Notes: generated by a model not told the origin, from the letters alone. A stretch of DNA of 64,000 bases from Ovis canadensis (GCF_042477335.2 NC_091251.1:37108501-37172500); one strand, 5' to 3'; positions 13,015-30,641 are shown, counted from the first letter of the stretch. Translations and numbers: made by a program.

Positions 13015-13142
13015 AAGTCCGAGCTCACTCTGCTTGCCGCACAACAGGCCAATAAATCTGAGAAAAAAGGTTTTGAGGCAAGGAATCCAACTTTATTTGG
13101 CAAGCCAACTGACCGAGAAGATAACGGACTAATGTCTTAAAC
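13015..13142 (-). mobile_element. LTR fragment (endogenous retrovirus type), antisense
   Basis: The tgagctcactctgcttgccg..acaacaggccaataaat segment followed by ccaactttatttgg looks like the complement of an LTR end with a reversed AATAAA. It abuts the BovB element directly. Family assignment is from memory and uncertain. Confidence 0.4.
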
Positions 13143-14955
13143 CACTAATGCCGAAGAAGATGAAGTTGAACAATTCTATGAAGACCTACAACACCTCCAA
13201 AACCTAACACCAAAAAAGATGTCCTTTTCATCACAGGGGACTGGAATGCAAAAGTAGGAAGTTAAGAGATACTTGGAGTAATCGGCAAGTTTGGCCTTGG
13301 AGTACAAAATGAAGCAGGGCAAAGGAGTTTTGCTAAGAGAATGCATTGGTCATACCAAATACCATCTTCCAACAACACAAGAAATGACTCTACACATGAT
13401 ATAACCAGATGGTCAATACTGAAATCATATTGTTTATATTCTTTGCAGCTAAAGATGGAGAAGCTCTATACAGTCAGCAAAAATAAAACCTGGAGCTGAC
13501 TGTGGCTCAGATCATCAGCTCCTTATTGCAAAATTCACGCTCAAATTGAAAAAAGTGGGGAAGACCACTAGACCATTCAGGTATGACCTAAATCAAATCC
13601 CTTACAGTTAATATATTGGAAGTGACAAAGAGATTCAAGGGACTAGATCTGATACAAAAAGTGCCTGAAGAGCTATGGATGGATGTTCGTAACATAGTAC
13701 AGGAGGTGGTGACCAAATCCATTCCAAAGAAAAAGAAATGAAGAAGGCCAAGTGGTTGTCTGAGGAGGCCTTATAAAGAGCTGAGAAATGAAGAGAAGCA
13801 GAAGACAAAGCAGAAAGGAAAAGATAAACCCAACTGAATGCAGAGTTCCAGAGAATAGCAAGGAGAGATAAGAAAGCCTTCTTAAGTGAACAATGCAAAG
13901 AAATAAGGGAAAACAATAGAATGGGAAAGACTAGAGATACCAGGGGAACATTTCATGCAAAGATGGTCACAATAAAGGACAAAAATGGCAAGGACATAAC
14001 AGAAGCAGAAGATATTAAGAAGAGGTGGCAAGAATACACAGAAGAACTGTACAAAAAAGCTCTTAATGACCCAGATAACCACAATGGTGTGGTCACTCAC
14101 CTAGTGCCAGACATCCTGGAGTGTGAAGTCAAAGTGGGCCTTAGGAAGCATTGCTACAAACAAAGCTAGTGGAGGTGATGGAATTCCAGCTGAGCTATTT
14201 CAAATCCTAAAAGATGATGCTGTGAAATTGCTGCATTCGATATGCCAACAAATTTTATAAACTCAGCAGTGGCCACTGGAAAACTGGAAAAAGTCAGTTT
14301 TCATTCCAATCCCAAAGAAGGGCAATGCCAAAGAATGTTCAAGTTGCTGTGCAATTGCACTCAATCCCTAGCAAGATTATGCTCAAAATCCTTCAAGTTA
14401 GACTTCAAAAATATGTGAACAGAGAACTTTCAGATGTACAAGCTGGATTTAGAAAAGGCAGAGGAACCAGATATCAAATTGCCAACATCCACTGAATCAT
14501 GGAAAACTTCTGCTTCATTGACTACGCTAAAGCCTTTGACTGTGTGGACCACAACAAACTGTGAAATATTCTAGAAGAGATGTGAATACCAGACCACCTT
14601 ACCTGCCTCCTGACAAACCTGCATGCAGGACAAGAAGCAACTTTTACAACTGCACATAGAACAATGGACTGGTTTCAAATTGGGAAAGGAGTACATCAAG
14701 GCTGTATATCGTCACCCTGCTACTTAACTTATATGCAGAGTACATCATGTGACGTGCTGGGCTGGATGACTCAAAAGCTAGAATCAAGATTGTGGGGAGA
14801 AATATCAAGAACCTCAGATGATATCACTTTAATAGCAGAAAGTGAAGAGAAACTAAAGAGTTTCCTGATGAGGGTGAAAGAAGAGAGTGAAAAAGCTGGC
14901 TTAAAATTCAATATTCAAAAAACAAAGATCACGGCATCCGGTCCCATCATTTAGT

Positions 14956-15415
14956 TAACAAAAATAATATAGTCACAACCTGAAAGTAGAGAGTTATTTT
15001 ATTTGGTGGGAATGTTTAGAACTCCAAGCCTAGGAGATAGTATCTCAGTAGCTCTGAGAAAACTGCTCCAAGGAGACAGGGGAGAAGTTGAGCTAAATAC
15101 AAGTTTGCAACAAAGGGAGCAGGCAGTCTGAACATCAAAGATCAGGTATCAAGTTAAGAAATTTAGCATCTTATGTGTGGGAAGATACAAGCCTCTTGGT
15201 TCACTGAATTCATTCCTTTCATATTCTCATCAGCTATCCGGGGCCAATCCTGTTTCTTACATTCTGCCAGCTCCTCAGCAGTCACTGTGGGGTGTGGCAG
15301 CATCCTCTGGATCTAGGTTTTGGAAGCCCTGATTCACATTTGGAGGCCAGAAATCACTGAAGGCTGTAACATTTCTTGTTGATTAATGTGGCATGAGATA
15401 TTTTCATTTTAACTT
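14956..15415. repeat. LTR-like interspersed repeat (copy B) inside BovB
   Basis: Interrupts BovB exactly where intact copies read cccatcacttcatggcaaat: the left half ends at 14955 and BovB resumes at about 15416. It is the same family as 2784-3235. The clean interruption gives its approximate length (about 460 bp). No open frame of note. Confidence 0.6.
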
Positions 15416-15644
15416 CATAGCAAATAGATGGGGAAAAAGTGGAAACAGTGTCAGATTTCATTTTCATGGGCTCCAAAATCACTGCAGATGGTGACTGCAG
15501 GCATGAAATTAAAAGACTCTTGCCTCTTGGAAGAAAAGCTATGACAAACCTAGACAGTGTATTAAAAAGCAGGGACATGACTTTGCTGACAAAGGTCCAT
15601 ATAGTCAAAGACTACTGGTTTTTCCAGTAGTCATGTATGGATAT

Positions 15645-16275
15645 GAGTGAAAGTGAAAGTCACTCAGTCACGTCCATCTCTTTGAGACCCCATGGATATA
15701 CAGTCCATGGAATTCTCCATGCCAGAATACTGGAGTAGGTTCAGTTCAATTCAGTCACACAGTCATGTCCGACTCTTTGTGACCCCATGAATTGCAGCAT
15801 GCCAGGCCTCCCTGTCCATCACCAACTCCCGGAGTTCACTTAAACTCATGTCCATCGAGTCAGTGATGCCATCCAGCCATCTCATCCTCTGTCGTCCCCT
15901 TCTCCTCCTGTCCCCAGTCCCTCCCAGCATCAGAGTCTTTTCTAGTGAGTCAGCTCTTCACATGAGGTGGCCAAAGTATTGGAGTTTCAGCTTCAGCATC
16001 ATTCCTTCCAAAGAACACCCAGGGCTGATCTCCTTCAGAATGGACTGGTTGGATCTCCTTGCAGTCCAGCTGTTCCCTTCTCCAAGGGATCTTCCTAACC
16101 CAGGGATTAAACCCAGGTCTCCTGCATTACAGATAGATTCTTTACCAGTTGAGCCACTGAGGAAACCCAAGAATACTGGGTTGGGTAGCCTGTCCTTCTC
16201 CAGTGGATCTTCCTGACCCAAGAATCAAACTGGGGTCTCCTGCATTTCAGGCAGATTCTTTACCAGCTGAGCTAC
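15645..16275 (-). mobile_element. Nested SINE and BovB 3' end cluster, antisense
   Basis: Inside the sense BovB lie, in order: part of a Bov-tA (15645-15738), an antisense BovB 3' terminus (15739-16065), the tail of a Bov-tA (about 16066-16170) and part of another Bov-tA (about 16171-16275). The BovB 3' end seems to have landed inside a Bov-tA that had itself landed in the older BovB. Confidence 0.7.
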
Positions 16276-16680
16276 AGTTGGGCCATAAAGAAGGCTGAGT
16301 GACAAAGAATTGATGCTTTCAAACTAGTGCTGGAGAAGACTCTTGAGAGTCCCTTGGACAGCAAAGAAATCAAACCAGTTAATCCTAAAGGAAATCAACC
16401 ATGAATATTCATTGGAAGGACTGGTGTCAAAGCTGAAGCTCCAATACTCTAGCCACCTGATGCGAAGAACCAGCTCATTGGAAAAGACCCTTATGCTGGG
16501 AAAGATTGAGGGCAAGAGGAGGAGGGTTGACAGAGGATGAGATGGTTGGATGGCATCAATGGACATGAGTTTGAGTAAACTCAGGGAGATAGTGAAAGAC
16601 AGGTAAGTCTGGTGTGCAGCAGTTCATGGGGTCACAAAGAGTCAGACTTAAGGAGTGAACAACAGCAAATGTCTCAAAAC

Positions 16681-17315
16681 AACCATCTTGTGTGTTTGCG
16701 TGTGTGTCTGTGTGTGCGCATGGGGATAGGGGTGGGGGGAGGGGGTGTTGCTGGATACCAGGGTCTTTTATAGAACCAGAGAGAGAAGCTGTGAAGAACT
16801 TAAATCAAAAGGCTTTTGACATTGCCTCTATCTCTCCCTGAAAGAATAGAGAGAGAGAGAGAGGCAATGAGGAAGTAAAGTCAAAAGGGCTACCAGTCTT
16901 GCAAAACATCTCTGGGAATGGCCAGCCTCTGGAAGTGATGTTTTAATCTCTTCTCTCTTGCAATTATTCACAGGTGGGCAGGGTTCTTTGAGTCAGGCCA
17001 TTATGTATGATTATAACAATAAAAGCAGCAAAAACAAGTCAAAGAAATAGTTTCAATGTGGAGTCAGAATTGGCTCTTCCCTGCAACACAGTGACGGTAT
17101 AATACACAAAAAGACTAAAAGTAGGCATAGAGGGTACAACTAATCTACTCCCTCCCCCCGCCCACTTTTTAATGCATATATCCTGCCTTCCGTCTAAACT
17201 GCAAGCACTTTGTCTTTTCACCAATTTATAGTATGGTTTTAAAGACAATGTTCTATAATAGAGTACATGATTAATGATAGCATTGATAAAAGTAAGGATG
17301 ACCCTGACTGATGGG
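16681..17315. other. Gene-free spacer with simple repeats
   Basis: A GT-rich tract lies at 16692-16752, grading into G-rich sequence, and a (GA)n run lies at 16848-16862. I see no gene in this stretch. Confidence 0.5.
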
Positions 17316-17540
17316 GTGGCCTTCCCTGTGACTCAGCAATAAAGAATCCACATACATACAGGAGCTGCAAAAGGCGCAAGTCCCACCCTGGGTCTGGAAG
17401 TTCCCCTGGAGGAGAACATGGCAGCCCACTCTAGTATCCTTGCCTGGAGAATCCCATAGACAAGAGGAGGTTAGTGGGCTACAGTCCATGGGGTCACAGT
17501 TACACATGACTGAAGCAGCTTCACAAGCACGCACAACTTG
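17316..17540 (+). mobile_element. Bov-tA SINE, sense, diverged
   Basis: The head (ccttccctgtgactcagcaa), the middle (tatccttgcctggagaatcc) and the ggctacagtccatggggtca segment appear in consensus order. Confidence 0.8.
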
Positions 17541-17744
17541 ATGGAGTATGTGTGTTTTGACATATTCGATGAGACTCAAGAAACTGAACCCACTTCTCAA
17601 GCATTCTGTAGACCCCTCTGGAGAGTTTTTCCCCGAGAACTACCCTTCTCTATTTGGCCCCTAACGTCTTGACTTTGTGCTTTTATTCTTTCGCTCACCT
17701 CAACAGATACATTCATTTGGGCTGAACTGGTCGACATTTTGAAA
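17541..17744. other. Short unlabelled spacer
   Basis: No recognised feature between the Bov-tA and the split L1. Confidence 0.35.
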
Positions 17745-17955
17745 TTGAAAATACTTGATAAACCAAATGTGGTGTAGCCATACAACAGAATATTGTTTGG
17801 TTATAAAAGGAATGAAGTACTTACACATGTGACAACTTAGATGAACCTTGAAAACACTAGGCTAAGTGAAAGAAACTAGTCATAAAAGTCTATGTGATTT
17901 CATGTATGATTCTAGTCATAGAATCATGAAAAACAGTCGAAAGTAGTTCACTCTG

Positions 17956-18840
17956 AAATGGAGCAAGACCCCATGGTCATTGAGTGCCCATTCCCCCCAC
18001 CCCCTGCCCACCCTCACGATGTCCTCTGCCTGCCTTTTGTCTGCAGAAAACTTTAGTCAAAGAATAAGTTTAATTAGAGAAGTGAGAAATGCTAAAACAA
18101 AGGAAAACAGACAAAAGAGAGTAAAAATAATAATGTAGCCATTTTAAGCACAGTCAAGGACCTTTATTTCTTTCTCAAGGGCTTTATATAATATTGTGAG
18201 CTGTATCCTGTGAGCTGTCTTACAGACACTAAAACACCAGGTAGAGAAGTTAACCGCATGATGACCAGACTGTACCCGGACATGAGCTGCCACAGAATTG
18301 ACTGCAAAGAAACGGGAACAAATGGACCCTGAAACTAAATATTAACTGCACCAGTCTTGGTGACAATCAAGATGATGCTGGTCAGATCACTGAGGACCAG
18401 ATGAAGATGACTGTTACAGAGGACTATGCTGTTTCTGCATGTAACTCTCCCCCCTCCCAACTCTGCCTATAAAAGCTCTTACCCCCCACTTATTGGGAAG
18501 GTGGGGAGTAGGCCTTTGAAAAGATGTCCACCACCCTCACCTCACAGTTGCCAGCATCTTAAATAAAGCAAATTATCCTTTCTATCAAAAGACTCTGATG
18601 TTGGGAGGGACTGGGGGCAGGAGGAAAAGGGGATGACAGAGGATGAGACGGCTGGACGGCATCACCGATTCAAAGGACGTGAGTTTGAGTGAACTCCAGG
18701 AGTTGGTGATGGACAGGGAGGCCTGGCGTGCTGCAATTCATGGGGTTGCAAAGAGTCAGACATGACTGAGTGACGGAACTGAACTGAAATGACTGATCCT
18801 TTCTATCAGCCTGGCCTGTCTATTGGCTTTTGAGCAGCCA
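17956..18840 (+). mobile_element. Probable solo LTR of an endogenous retrovirus
   Basis: It has the layout of an LTR: a TATA box (ctataaaagc, about 18468-18477), an AATAAA signal at 18562-18567 and a terminal ctattggcttttgagcagc. No gag, pol or env remnant is seen, so it is a solo LTR if the call is right. It lies inside an L1 3' end and is itself interrupted at 18588-18795. The 5' boundary is approximate. Confidence 0.55.
18588..18795 (+). mobile_element. Short BovB 3' end inside the LTR, with perfect TSD
   Basis: 208 bp of the BovB 3' end (gatgttgggagggactggg through gaactgaactgaaatgactg), flanked by a perfect 13-bp direct repeat atcctttctatca (18575-18587 and 18796-18808). Confidence 0.88.
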
Positions 18841-18849
18841 GAGGTAGCA

Positions 18850-19923
18850 AAGCCTTTGACTGTGTGGATCACAATAAACTGTGGAAAATTCTGAAAGAGA
18901 TGGGAATACCAGACCACCTGACCTGCCTCTTGAGAAACTTGTATGCAGGTCAGGAAGCAACAGTTAGAACTGTTATGGAACAACAGACTGGTTCCAAATA
19001 GGGCAACGAGTATGTCAAGGCTGTATATTGTCACCTTGCTTATTGAACTTATATGCAGAGTACATCATGAGAAACGTTGGGCTGGAGGAAGCACAAGCTA
19101 GAATCAAGATTGCCTGAAGAAATATCAATAACCTCAGATATGCAGATGACACCACCCTTATGGCAGAAAGTGAAGAACTAAGGAGCCTCTTGACAAAAGT
19201 GAAAGAGGAGAGTGAAAAAGTTGGCTTAAAGCTCAACATTCAGAAAACGAAGATCATGGCATCTGGTCCCATCACTTCATGGCAGATAGATGGGAAAACA
19301 GTGGAAACAGTGGCTGACTTTATTTTTCTGGGCTCCAAAATCACTGCAGATGGTGATTGCAGCCATGAAATTAAAAGATGCTTACTCCTTGGAAGGAAAG
19401 TAATGACCAACCTAGACAGCATGTAAAAAGCAGAGACATTATTTTGCCAACAAAGGTCTGTCTAGTTAAGGCTATGGTTTTTCCAGTAGTCAAGTATGGA
19501 TGTGAGAGCTGGACTATAAAGAAAGCCGAGGGCCGAAGAATTGATGCTTTTGAACCGTGGTGTTGGAGAAGACTCTTGAGAATCCCCTGACTTCAAGGAG
19601 ATCCAACCAGTCCATTACAAAGGAGATCAGTCCTGGGTGTTCATTGGAGGGACTGATGCTGAGGCTGAAACTCCAATACTTTGGCCATCTGATATGAAGA
19701 GCTGACTCATTGGAAAAGACCCTGATCCTGGGAGGGATTGGGGACAGGAGGAGAAGGGGACGACAGAGGATGAGATGGTTGAATGGCATCATTGACTCGA
19801 TGGACATGGGTTTGGGTAGACTCCGGGAGTTGGTGATGGACCGGGAGGCCTGGTATGCTGCTGTTCATGGGGTTGCAGAGTCGGACACGACTGAGCGAAT
19901 GAACTGAACTGAACTGAACTGAG
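18850..19923 (+). mobile_element. BovB LINE 3' part, sense
   Basis: Begins in the reverse transcriptase palm (AFDCVDH-like) and runs through the YADD-box region (19139-19170) to the 3' terminus with repeated gaact units (about 19903-19922). Frameshifted. An imperfect direct repeat (gaggtagca at 18841-18849, gagggtagca at 19924-19933) supports its own insertion event. Confidence 0.85.
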
Positions 19924-19933
19924 GAGGGTAGCA

Positions 19934-21079
19934 TGGAGTAGGGGGTGGGGAGGATACAGAATGATAGCTAAAGGGTACAGATTTCCCTTAGAGATGATAA
20001 AAGTGTTCTAAAATGGATTCTGATGATGGCTGATTGAGCATATCTGCATATATACTAAAAATCATTGAATTACACACTTTAAATCGGTGGATTTTATCAA
20101 ATGTGAATTATATCTCAGTAAAGCTGTTTTTGTTTTTTAAATTGAAGACATTTTGTGTTCATGTTTCTTTCCAACCTATATCCCCTTGAACCTAGAATTC
20201 TAGGGATTTAGAATTAATAATTATTACTATTACTTGCCTGTACCTACTTTCCTTGTCATAGCTTAGTTTGTACTATAAAGAATACACAATTATCTGTCAC
20301 CATGAAAGTATATTTAATGTCCTAACATGAATACAGTAATATATACACGTATAAAGTAGGTGAGTCCTACTCTTTGTACTTAGATCTAAGTAATTAGACT
20401 TTGGAATTAGAATATCAAATGCATAATCTTTCTTATTAGCCTAGTATTTTATTATGAAATACATGACACCTTCTAAATCTAAAAGGCTAGAGGGACTTCC
20501 CTGGTGGTCCAGTGGTTAAGACTCCACTCTTCCACTGCAGGAGGCATAGACTCTATCCCTGGTTAGGGAACTAAGATCCTGCACACTGCAAAGTGGCCAC
20601 ACACACACACACACACACAAAGTCTAGACACCCTTTTAAAGCTCTAGAAATGCCCTTAACTATTCCAAGTCTCTCTGGGACATATTTTTCAGATGGCACT
20701 ATTCAGGTTCCTGACCCACCACACTGCAGATCTGGGGTACGAAAGCCCAGCACCAAAAATGCAGCCCTCTTCTAACCTCCAAATGCCCATCTGCTATGTC
20801 TCCACGTCTTCTGTTCTAGTCACACCTGTTCTGACAATGGCCCCTGAACATGCCTAGTGCTTTTCATTGCTCTGCACTTTGGCTCACCCTCATGTGAAAT
20901 CCTTTTCCTCCCTTGGTCAACCCTGAAGACTAAGCTCAAAGTTAAAGAACCTTTCTCTCAGTAACCAATCCTCGCAACCCAGTTTATCTTTTAGGCTCCC
21001 ATAACATGTGACTTGTACCTATTTTATACCACCTTATATGGACAGGTAATAGCTTTGGAAATGTGGATTTCTACTGACA
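19934..21079. other. L1 tail, CHR SINE and unassigned sequence
   Basis: The L1 tail ends at about 20140. A sense CHR SINE (20491-20598) ends in a (CA)n tract (20599-20620). The rest shows no gene. Confidence 0.45.
20491..20622 (+). mobile_element. CHR-type SINE with (CA)n tail
   Basis: The head agggacttccctggtggtcc and the ggttagggaactaagatcct segment are characteristic of cetartiodactyl CHR SINEs. The 3' end runs into a (CA)n microsatellite. Confidence 0.8.
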
Positions 21080-21818
21080 GGAAATGAAGAGGAACTAAAG
21101 AGCCTCTTGATCAGGGTGAAAGAGAATGAAGAAGCTGGCTTCAAACTCAACATTGAAAAAACTAAGATCATGGCATTCAGTCCCATCACTTCACGGCAAA
21201 TAGAAGGGGGAAAGGTGGAAGCAGTGACAGATTTTCCTTTCTTGGGCTCCAAAATCACTGCAGACAGTGACTGCAGTCATGAAATTAAAAGACACTTGTT
21301 CACTGGAAGGAAAGCTATGACAAACCTAGACAGTGTATTAAAAAGCAGAGATATCACTTTGCCAACAAAAGTTCATCCAGTCAAAGCTATGGTTTTCCCA
21401 ATAGTCATGTAAGGATGTGAGAGTTGGACCATAAGGAAGACTGAGCACTGAAGAATTGATGCTTTTGAATTCTGTTCCTGAAGAAGACTCTTGAGAGTCC
21501 CTTGGACTGCAAGATCAAACCAGTCAATCCCAAAGGAAATCAATCCTGAATATTCGTTGGAAGGACTGATACGGAAGCTGAAGCTCCAATATTTCGGCCA
21601 CCTGATGTGAAAAGCTGATTCAGTGGAAAAGACCCTGATGCTGGGAAAGATGGAAGACAAAACAAGGGGGCGGCAGAGGATGAGTTGGTTGGACGGCATC
21701 ACTGACTCAATGGACATGAGTTTGAGCAAACTCCAGGAGACAGTGAAGGACAGGGAAGCTTGGTGTGCTGCAGTCCCTGGGGTTGCAGAGTTGGACACCA
21801 CTTGGAGACTGAACAAAA
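21080..21818 (+). mobile_element. BovB fragment A (proximal edge of the duplication)
   Basis: About 0.74 kb of the BovB 3' part in sense, from the coding segment after the YADD box to the degraded 3' end (ttggacaccacttggagact). It marks the left edge of the tandem duplication: sequence from about 21400 onward recurs from about 37325 onward. Compared with BovB fragment B it lacks the extra aaagttagtcaaagg block. Confidence 0.85.
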
Positions 21819-22870
21819 TGTCTGTAGGGAACTGTAAGGCTCTTGAGAGGAAAAGACCATTTTTATATTCTGAACTTAACATTCTCTTAGCTCAGTGTTA
21901 AACAAGTATTCACTAACTTGATGAAAAGAAGAATGGATGAAAGGAGTCGTCATAGTGCCCGTCCAGGATGCTTTTTGTGTTGGGTTCAGCTAAGTAGGTC
22001 AGTTACCAAACAAAGGATTATTTGTAAGAGTTCTGGAAAGCTTTCCTGCCAAAATTTCTCTTCCATATTATACTACTACTAATTGAAATGTTACCACTGT
22101 TGGAGGCTCACCCAGCTCTACCCTCTCCCAAAAGGCAAACAGGCCTGAGGAGGTGGGAGTAGTATGTCTTTCAAACATGACAGTCAGCTGAATGCAAACT
22201 GAGAAGCACAAAGAGTTCAGTGAGCCAACAAGTCACGCCTGGGCTTATGTCATGGGGAAGTGCTGATCAAGCAGAGTGAAAAGAAAGGCTAATGTCCAGG
22301 AAAAAGCAATAGGAGGAAAGGGGGTGGTCCGAGAGGCCAGGGTATGAGTCAGCCTCGCAAGGGCTGGCAGCAGTCTCGTCAGCAGTGGCATGGCAAGCAG
22401 CAGAGAAAAGGGTATTTGCCATTGCACTGTGAGAATGGAGGGAAGGAGTGTATGGCTGCCGTGAATTATGGCAGATGTCTGGGTGAGGGAACTGAAGGAA
22501 ATCAATAGGAAATACAACTAGGACTTAACAAAGAAGTGGCAACGATGGAACACAAGCTGAGATCAGTGAACTAATTCAGATACTCACGAGCAGACAGAAA
22601 CTACCAGAAAGCAAAGGGGCAGAGGAAGACTGATCCGAGGGAAGTAGCCATCATGTGTCAGAAGTTAGCCTTTCCTTATCTTCTAGCACGTCCTCTCACT
22701 TTCACCTCTTTGCCTTTGCTTCATCCTACCCTGAATTCACATACCCCCTCATCTCAGTTCTTTGCTGTCTGAGAAGCAACAGAGTCAAACAAAATGTGGT
22801 CTCATGATTGCTTTCATGTCACTCTCGGTCCATATCCCAACCTTATCCCAAACTACATAAAAATGAAGAA
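21819..22870. other. 3' flank of PNP copy 1
   Basis: No exon recognised. The whole stretch recurs in unit 2 at about 37735-38795 with a few per cent divergence. An open frame at 22245-22517 (minus) is conserved in both units but shows no known domain, so I treat it as chance conservation within a young duplication. Confidence 0.5.
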
Positions 22871-22871
22871 A

Positions 22872-22894
22872 TTTATTTCATCTTTCTCTTTATT
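22872..22894 (-). promoter_or_regulatory. Poly(A) signals of PNP copy 1
   Basis: On the minus strand AATAAA occurs at 22889-22894 and again at 22872-22877, about 400 nt beyond the PNP stop codon. The second one is destroyed in copy 2. Confidence 0.6.
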
Positions 22895-23290
22895 CTCAAA
22901 ATACAATAGCATAAAAATCCAACAGGAACAGGCTGTTCCCTGTGTGGTCTCCAGTGCTCTGAGGCAGAACTGAGCCCCTAGGAATGTGAGAGGACCATCT
23001 TAAGCCAGTAATAGTTACTGTCTGAGCTCGAGGGCCCCAAACCAAATCCCTGGATGTGTGCTGGGGCTTGGGCTCCAGTTCTTGCAGAGGAATAGGAGTG
23101 GAAATCATTTTGAGATGACAAACTGACCAGAAGAGCGCTCAGCAGCAGTAAGGTCTGGTGGGAGAAGCCGGGAAGGTGACCCTCCTTTCTGCTGCCAACT
23201 AAGGCAGAGGCACATGACTCCAGCAAGGGCTGAAGTAGGTAGCAGCTCCTCGGATCCCATAATGGAGAGGCCAACCCACGCCGGGGCTGG

Positions 23291-29071
<5,781 letters not shown>

Positions 29072-29400
29072 GGTCCCGAAGACGCCGTCTCGATGAGTTT
29101 GCCCTTCTCCGTTCATATCGGCTCCGCTGAGCTCAGCCGGCTTCAGTCACCGAGTGTTATCCACACAGTTAGCACACTGTTTGCACCGCGCTGGCTCATT
29201 ATATCCCCAGCGCCAGAGTCCCCAGCCAATGGCAAGCGAGTACGCAACCGGCCTTGTCTCCATGGTGACCCACCCCGACTCAATAGCCCCGGGCAAGGCT
29301 GTAAATCTAATCTGAGTTCTTTCCACCCCCAGTATCTTTCTCGAGCTGCACTTTACCTTAGGAGGAGGGGGTAGGGGAGACGGGGCGGAGGGAGATGGGA
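29072..29400 (-). promoter_or_regulatory. PNP copy 1 5' UTR and promoter
   Basis: Reading on the minus strand, a TATA-like ATATAATG lies at 29197-29204, 133 nt from the start codon, with an inverted CCAAT box at 29226-29230, in CpG-containing DNA. Both elements are kept in copy 2. Between about 29298 and 29340 the two copies differ by a replacement of about 35 bp. Confidence 0.6.
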
Positions 29401-29498
29401 GCATCCAGTGTTGTGTCCCTGCGCCCAGTCCTTACAGCACGTGGGGTTTCCAGCTGGGAAGCCTGAGCGGGAAGAGGGTTAGAAGTCCGGGAGGACAG

Positions 29499-30623
29499 AA
29501 TTCTGGAAATAAAAGCAAAAATAAACAAATGGGATCTAATTAAAATTAAAAGCTTCTGCACAACAAAGGAAAATATAAGCAAGGTGAAAAGACAGCCTTC
29601 TGAATGGGAGAAAATAATAGCAAATGAAGCAACTGACAAACAACTAATCTCAAAAATATACAAGCAACTTATGCAGCTCAATTCCAGAAAAATAAACGAC
29701 CCAACAAAAAATGAGCCAAAGAACTAAATAGACATTTCTCCAAAGAAGACATACGGATGGCTAACAAACACATGAAAAGATGCTCAACATCACTCATTAT
29801 TAGAGAAATGCAAATCAAAACCACAATGAGGTACCACCTCACACCAGTCAGAATGGCTGCGATCCAAAAATATGCAAGCAATAAATGCTGGAGAGGGTGT
29901 GGAGAAAAGGGAACCCTCCTACACTGTTGGTGGGAATGCAAACTAGTACAGCCACTATGGAGAACAGTGTGGAGATTCCTTAAAAAATTGCAAATAGAAC
30001 TACCTTATGACCCAGCAATCCCACTTCTGGGCATACACACCGAGGAAACCAGAATGGAAAGAGACACATGTACCCCAATGTTCATCGCAGCACTGTTTAT
30101 AATAGCCAGGACATGGAAACAACCTAGATGTCCATCAGCAGATGAATGGATAAGAAAGCTGTGGTACATATACACAATGGAGTATTACTCAGCTGTTAAA
30201 AAGAATTCATTTGAATCAGTTCTGATGAGATGGGTGAAACTGGAGCCGATTATACAAAGTGAAGTAAGCCAGAAAGAAAAACACCAATACAGTATACTAA
30301 CACATATATATGGAATTTAGAAAGATGGCAATGACGACCCTGTATGCAAGACAGGAAAAAAGACACAGATGTGTATACGGACTTTTGGACTCAGAGGGAG
30401 AGGGAGAGGGTGGGATGATTTGGGAGAATGGCATTCTAACATGTATACTATCATGTAAGAATCGAATCGCCAGTCTATGTCTGACACAGGATACAGCATG
30501 CTTGGGGCTGGTGCATGGGGATGACCCAGAGAGATGTTATGGGGAGGGAGGTGGGAGGGGGTTTCATGTTTGGGAACGCATGTAAGAATTAGATTTTAAA
30601 ATTAAAAAAATTAAAAAAAAAAA
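29499..30623 (+). mobile_element. 5'-truncated L1, inserted after the duplication
   Basis: Contains the last part of L1 ORF2 (cysteine-rich C-terminal region, 29757-30320, ending at the IYGI stop), a 3' UTR and an A-rich tail. An 18-bp target-site duplication with two mismatches flanks it (29481-29498 and 30624-30641). Unit 2 has a single uninterrupted copy of this site (about 45598-45615), so the insertion is private to unit 1. Its left edge is about 430 bp upstream of the PNP copy 1 start codon. Confidence 0.93.
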
Positions 30624-30641
30624 AGAAGTCCCGGAGGAGAG

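Larger units (their letters stand above)
13143..16670 (+). mobile_element. BovB LINE, sense, decayed and interrupted
   Basis: A 5'-truncated BovB starts inside the endonuclease region. The ggactggaatgcaaaagtag segment at 13239 encodes the endonuclease GDWNAKVG-type motif, and SDH-type residues follow at about 13510. It continues through the linker, reverse transcriptase palm (FIDYAKAFDCVD-like at about 14515-14550) and YADD region (about 14815), then resumes at 15420-15640 and 16277-16670. It is broken by many stops and frameshifts, by an LTR-like insert (14956-15415) and by a SINE/BovB cluster (15645-16275). Confidence 0.85.
17745..20140 (+). mobile_element. Old L1 3' end split by nested insertions
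   Basis: The left piece (about 17745-17955) shows gatgaaccttgaaaacacta and the gctaagtgaaagaa segment. The right piece (about 19924-20140) shows ggattctgatgatggctgat, then attacacactttaaatcggt and the final tatatctcagtaaagctgtt. Together they form one L1 3' end, interrupted by an LTR and BovB insertions over about 2 kb. Confidence 0.7.

Noticed and set aside
17956-18840. Flanking retroviral coding remnants around the LTR
   Set aside because: Only L1 and BovB sequence surrounds it, and no gag, pol or env similarity is seen, so it is kept as a solo LTR at most.
22245-22517. 90-codon minus-strand frame, nearly identical in both units (38169-38441)
   Set aside because: Similarity follows from the recent duplication. 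No start context, domain or splice evidence was found.
29757-30320. 187-codon frame as a gene
   Set aside because: It is the C-terminal end of L1 ORF2 in a truncated insertion.
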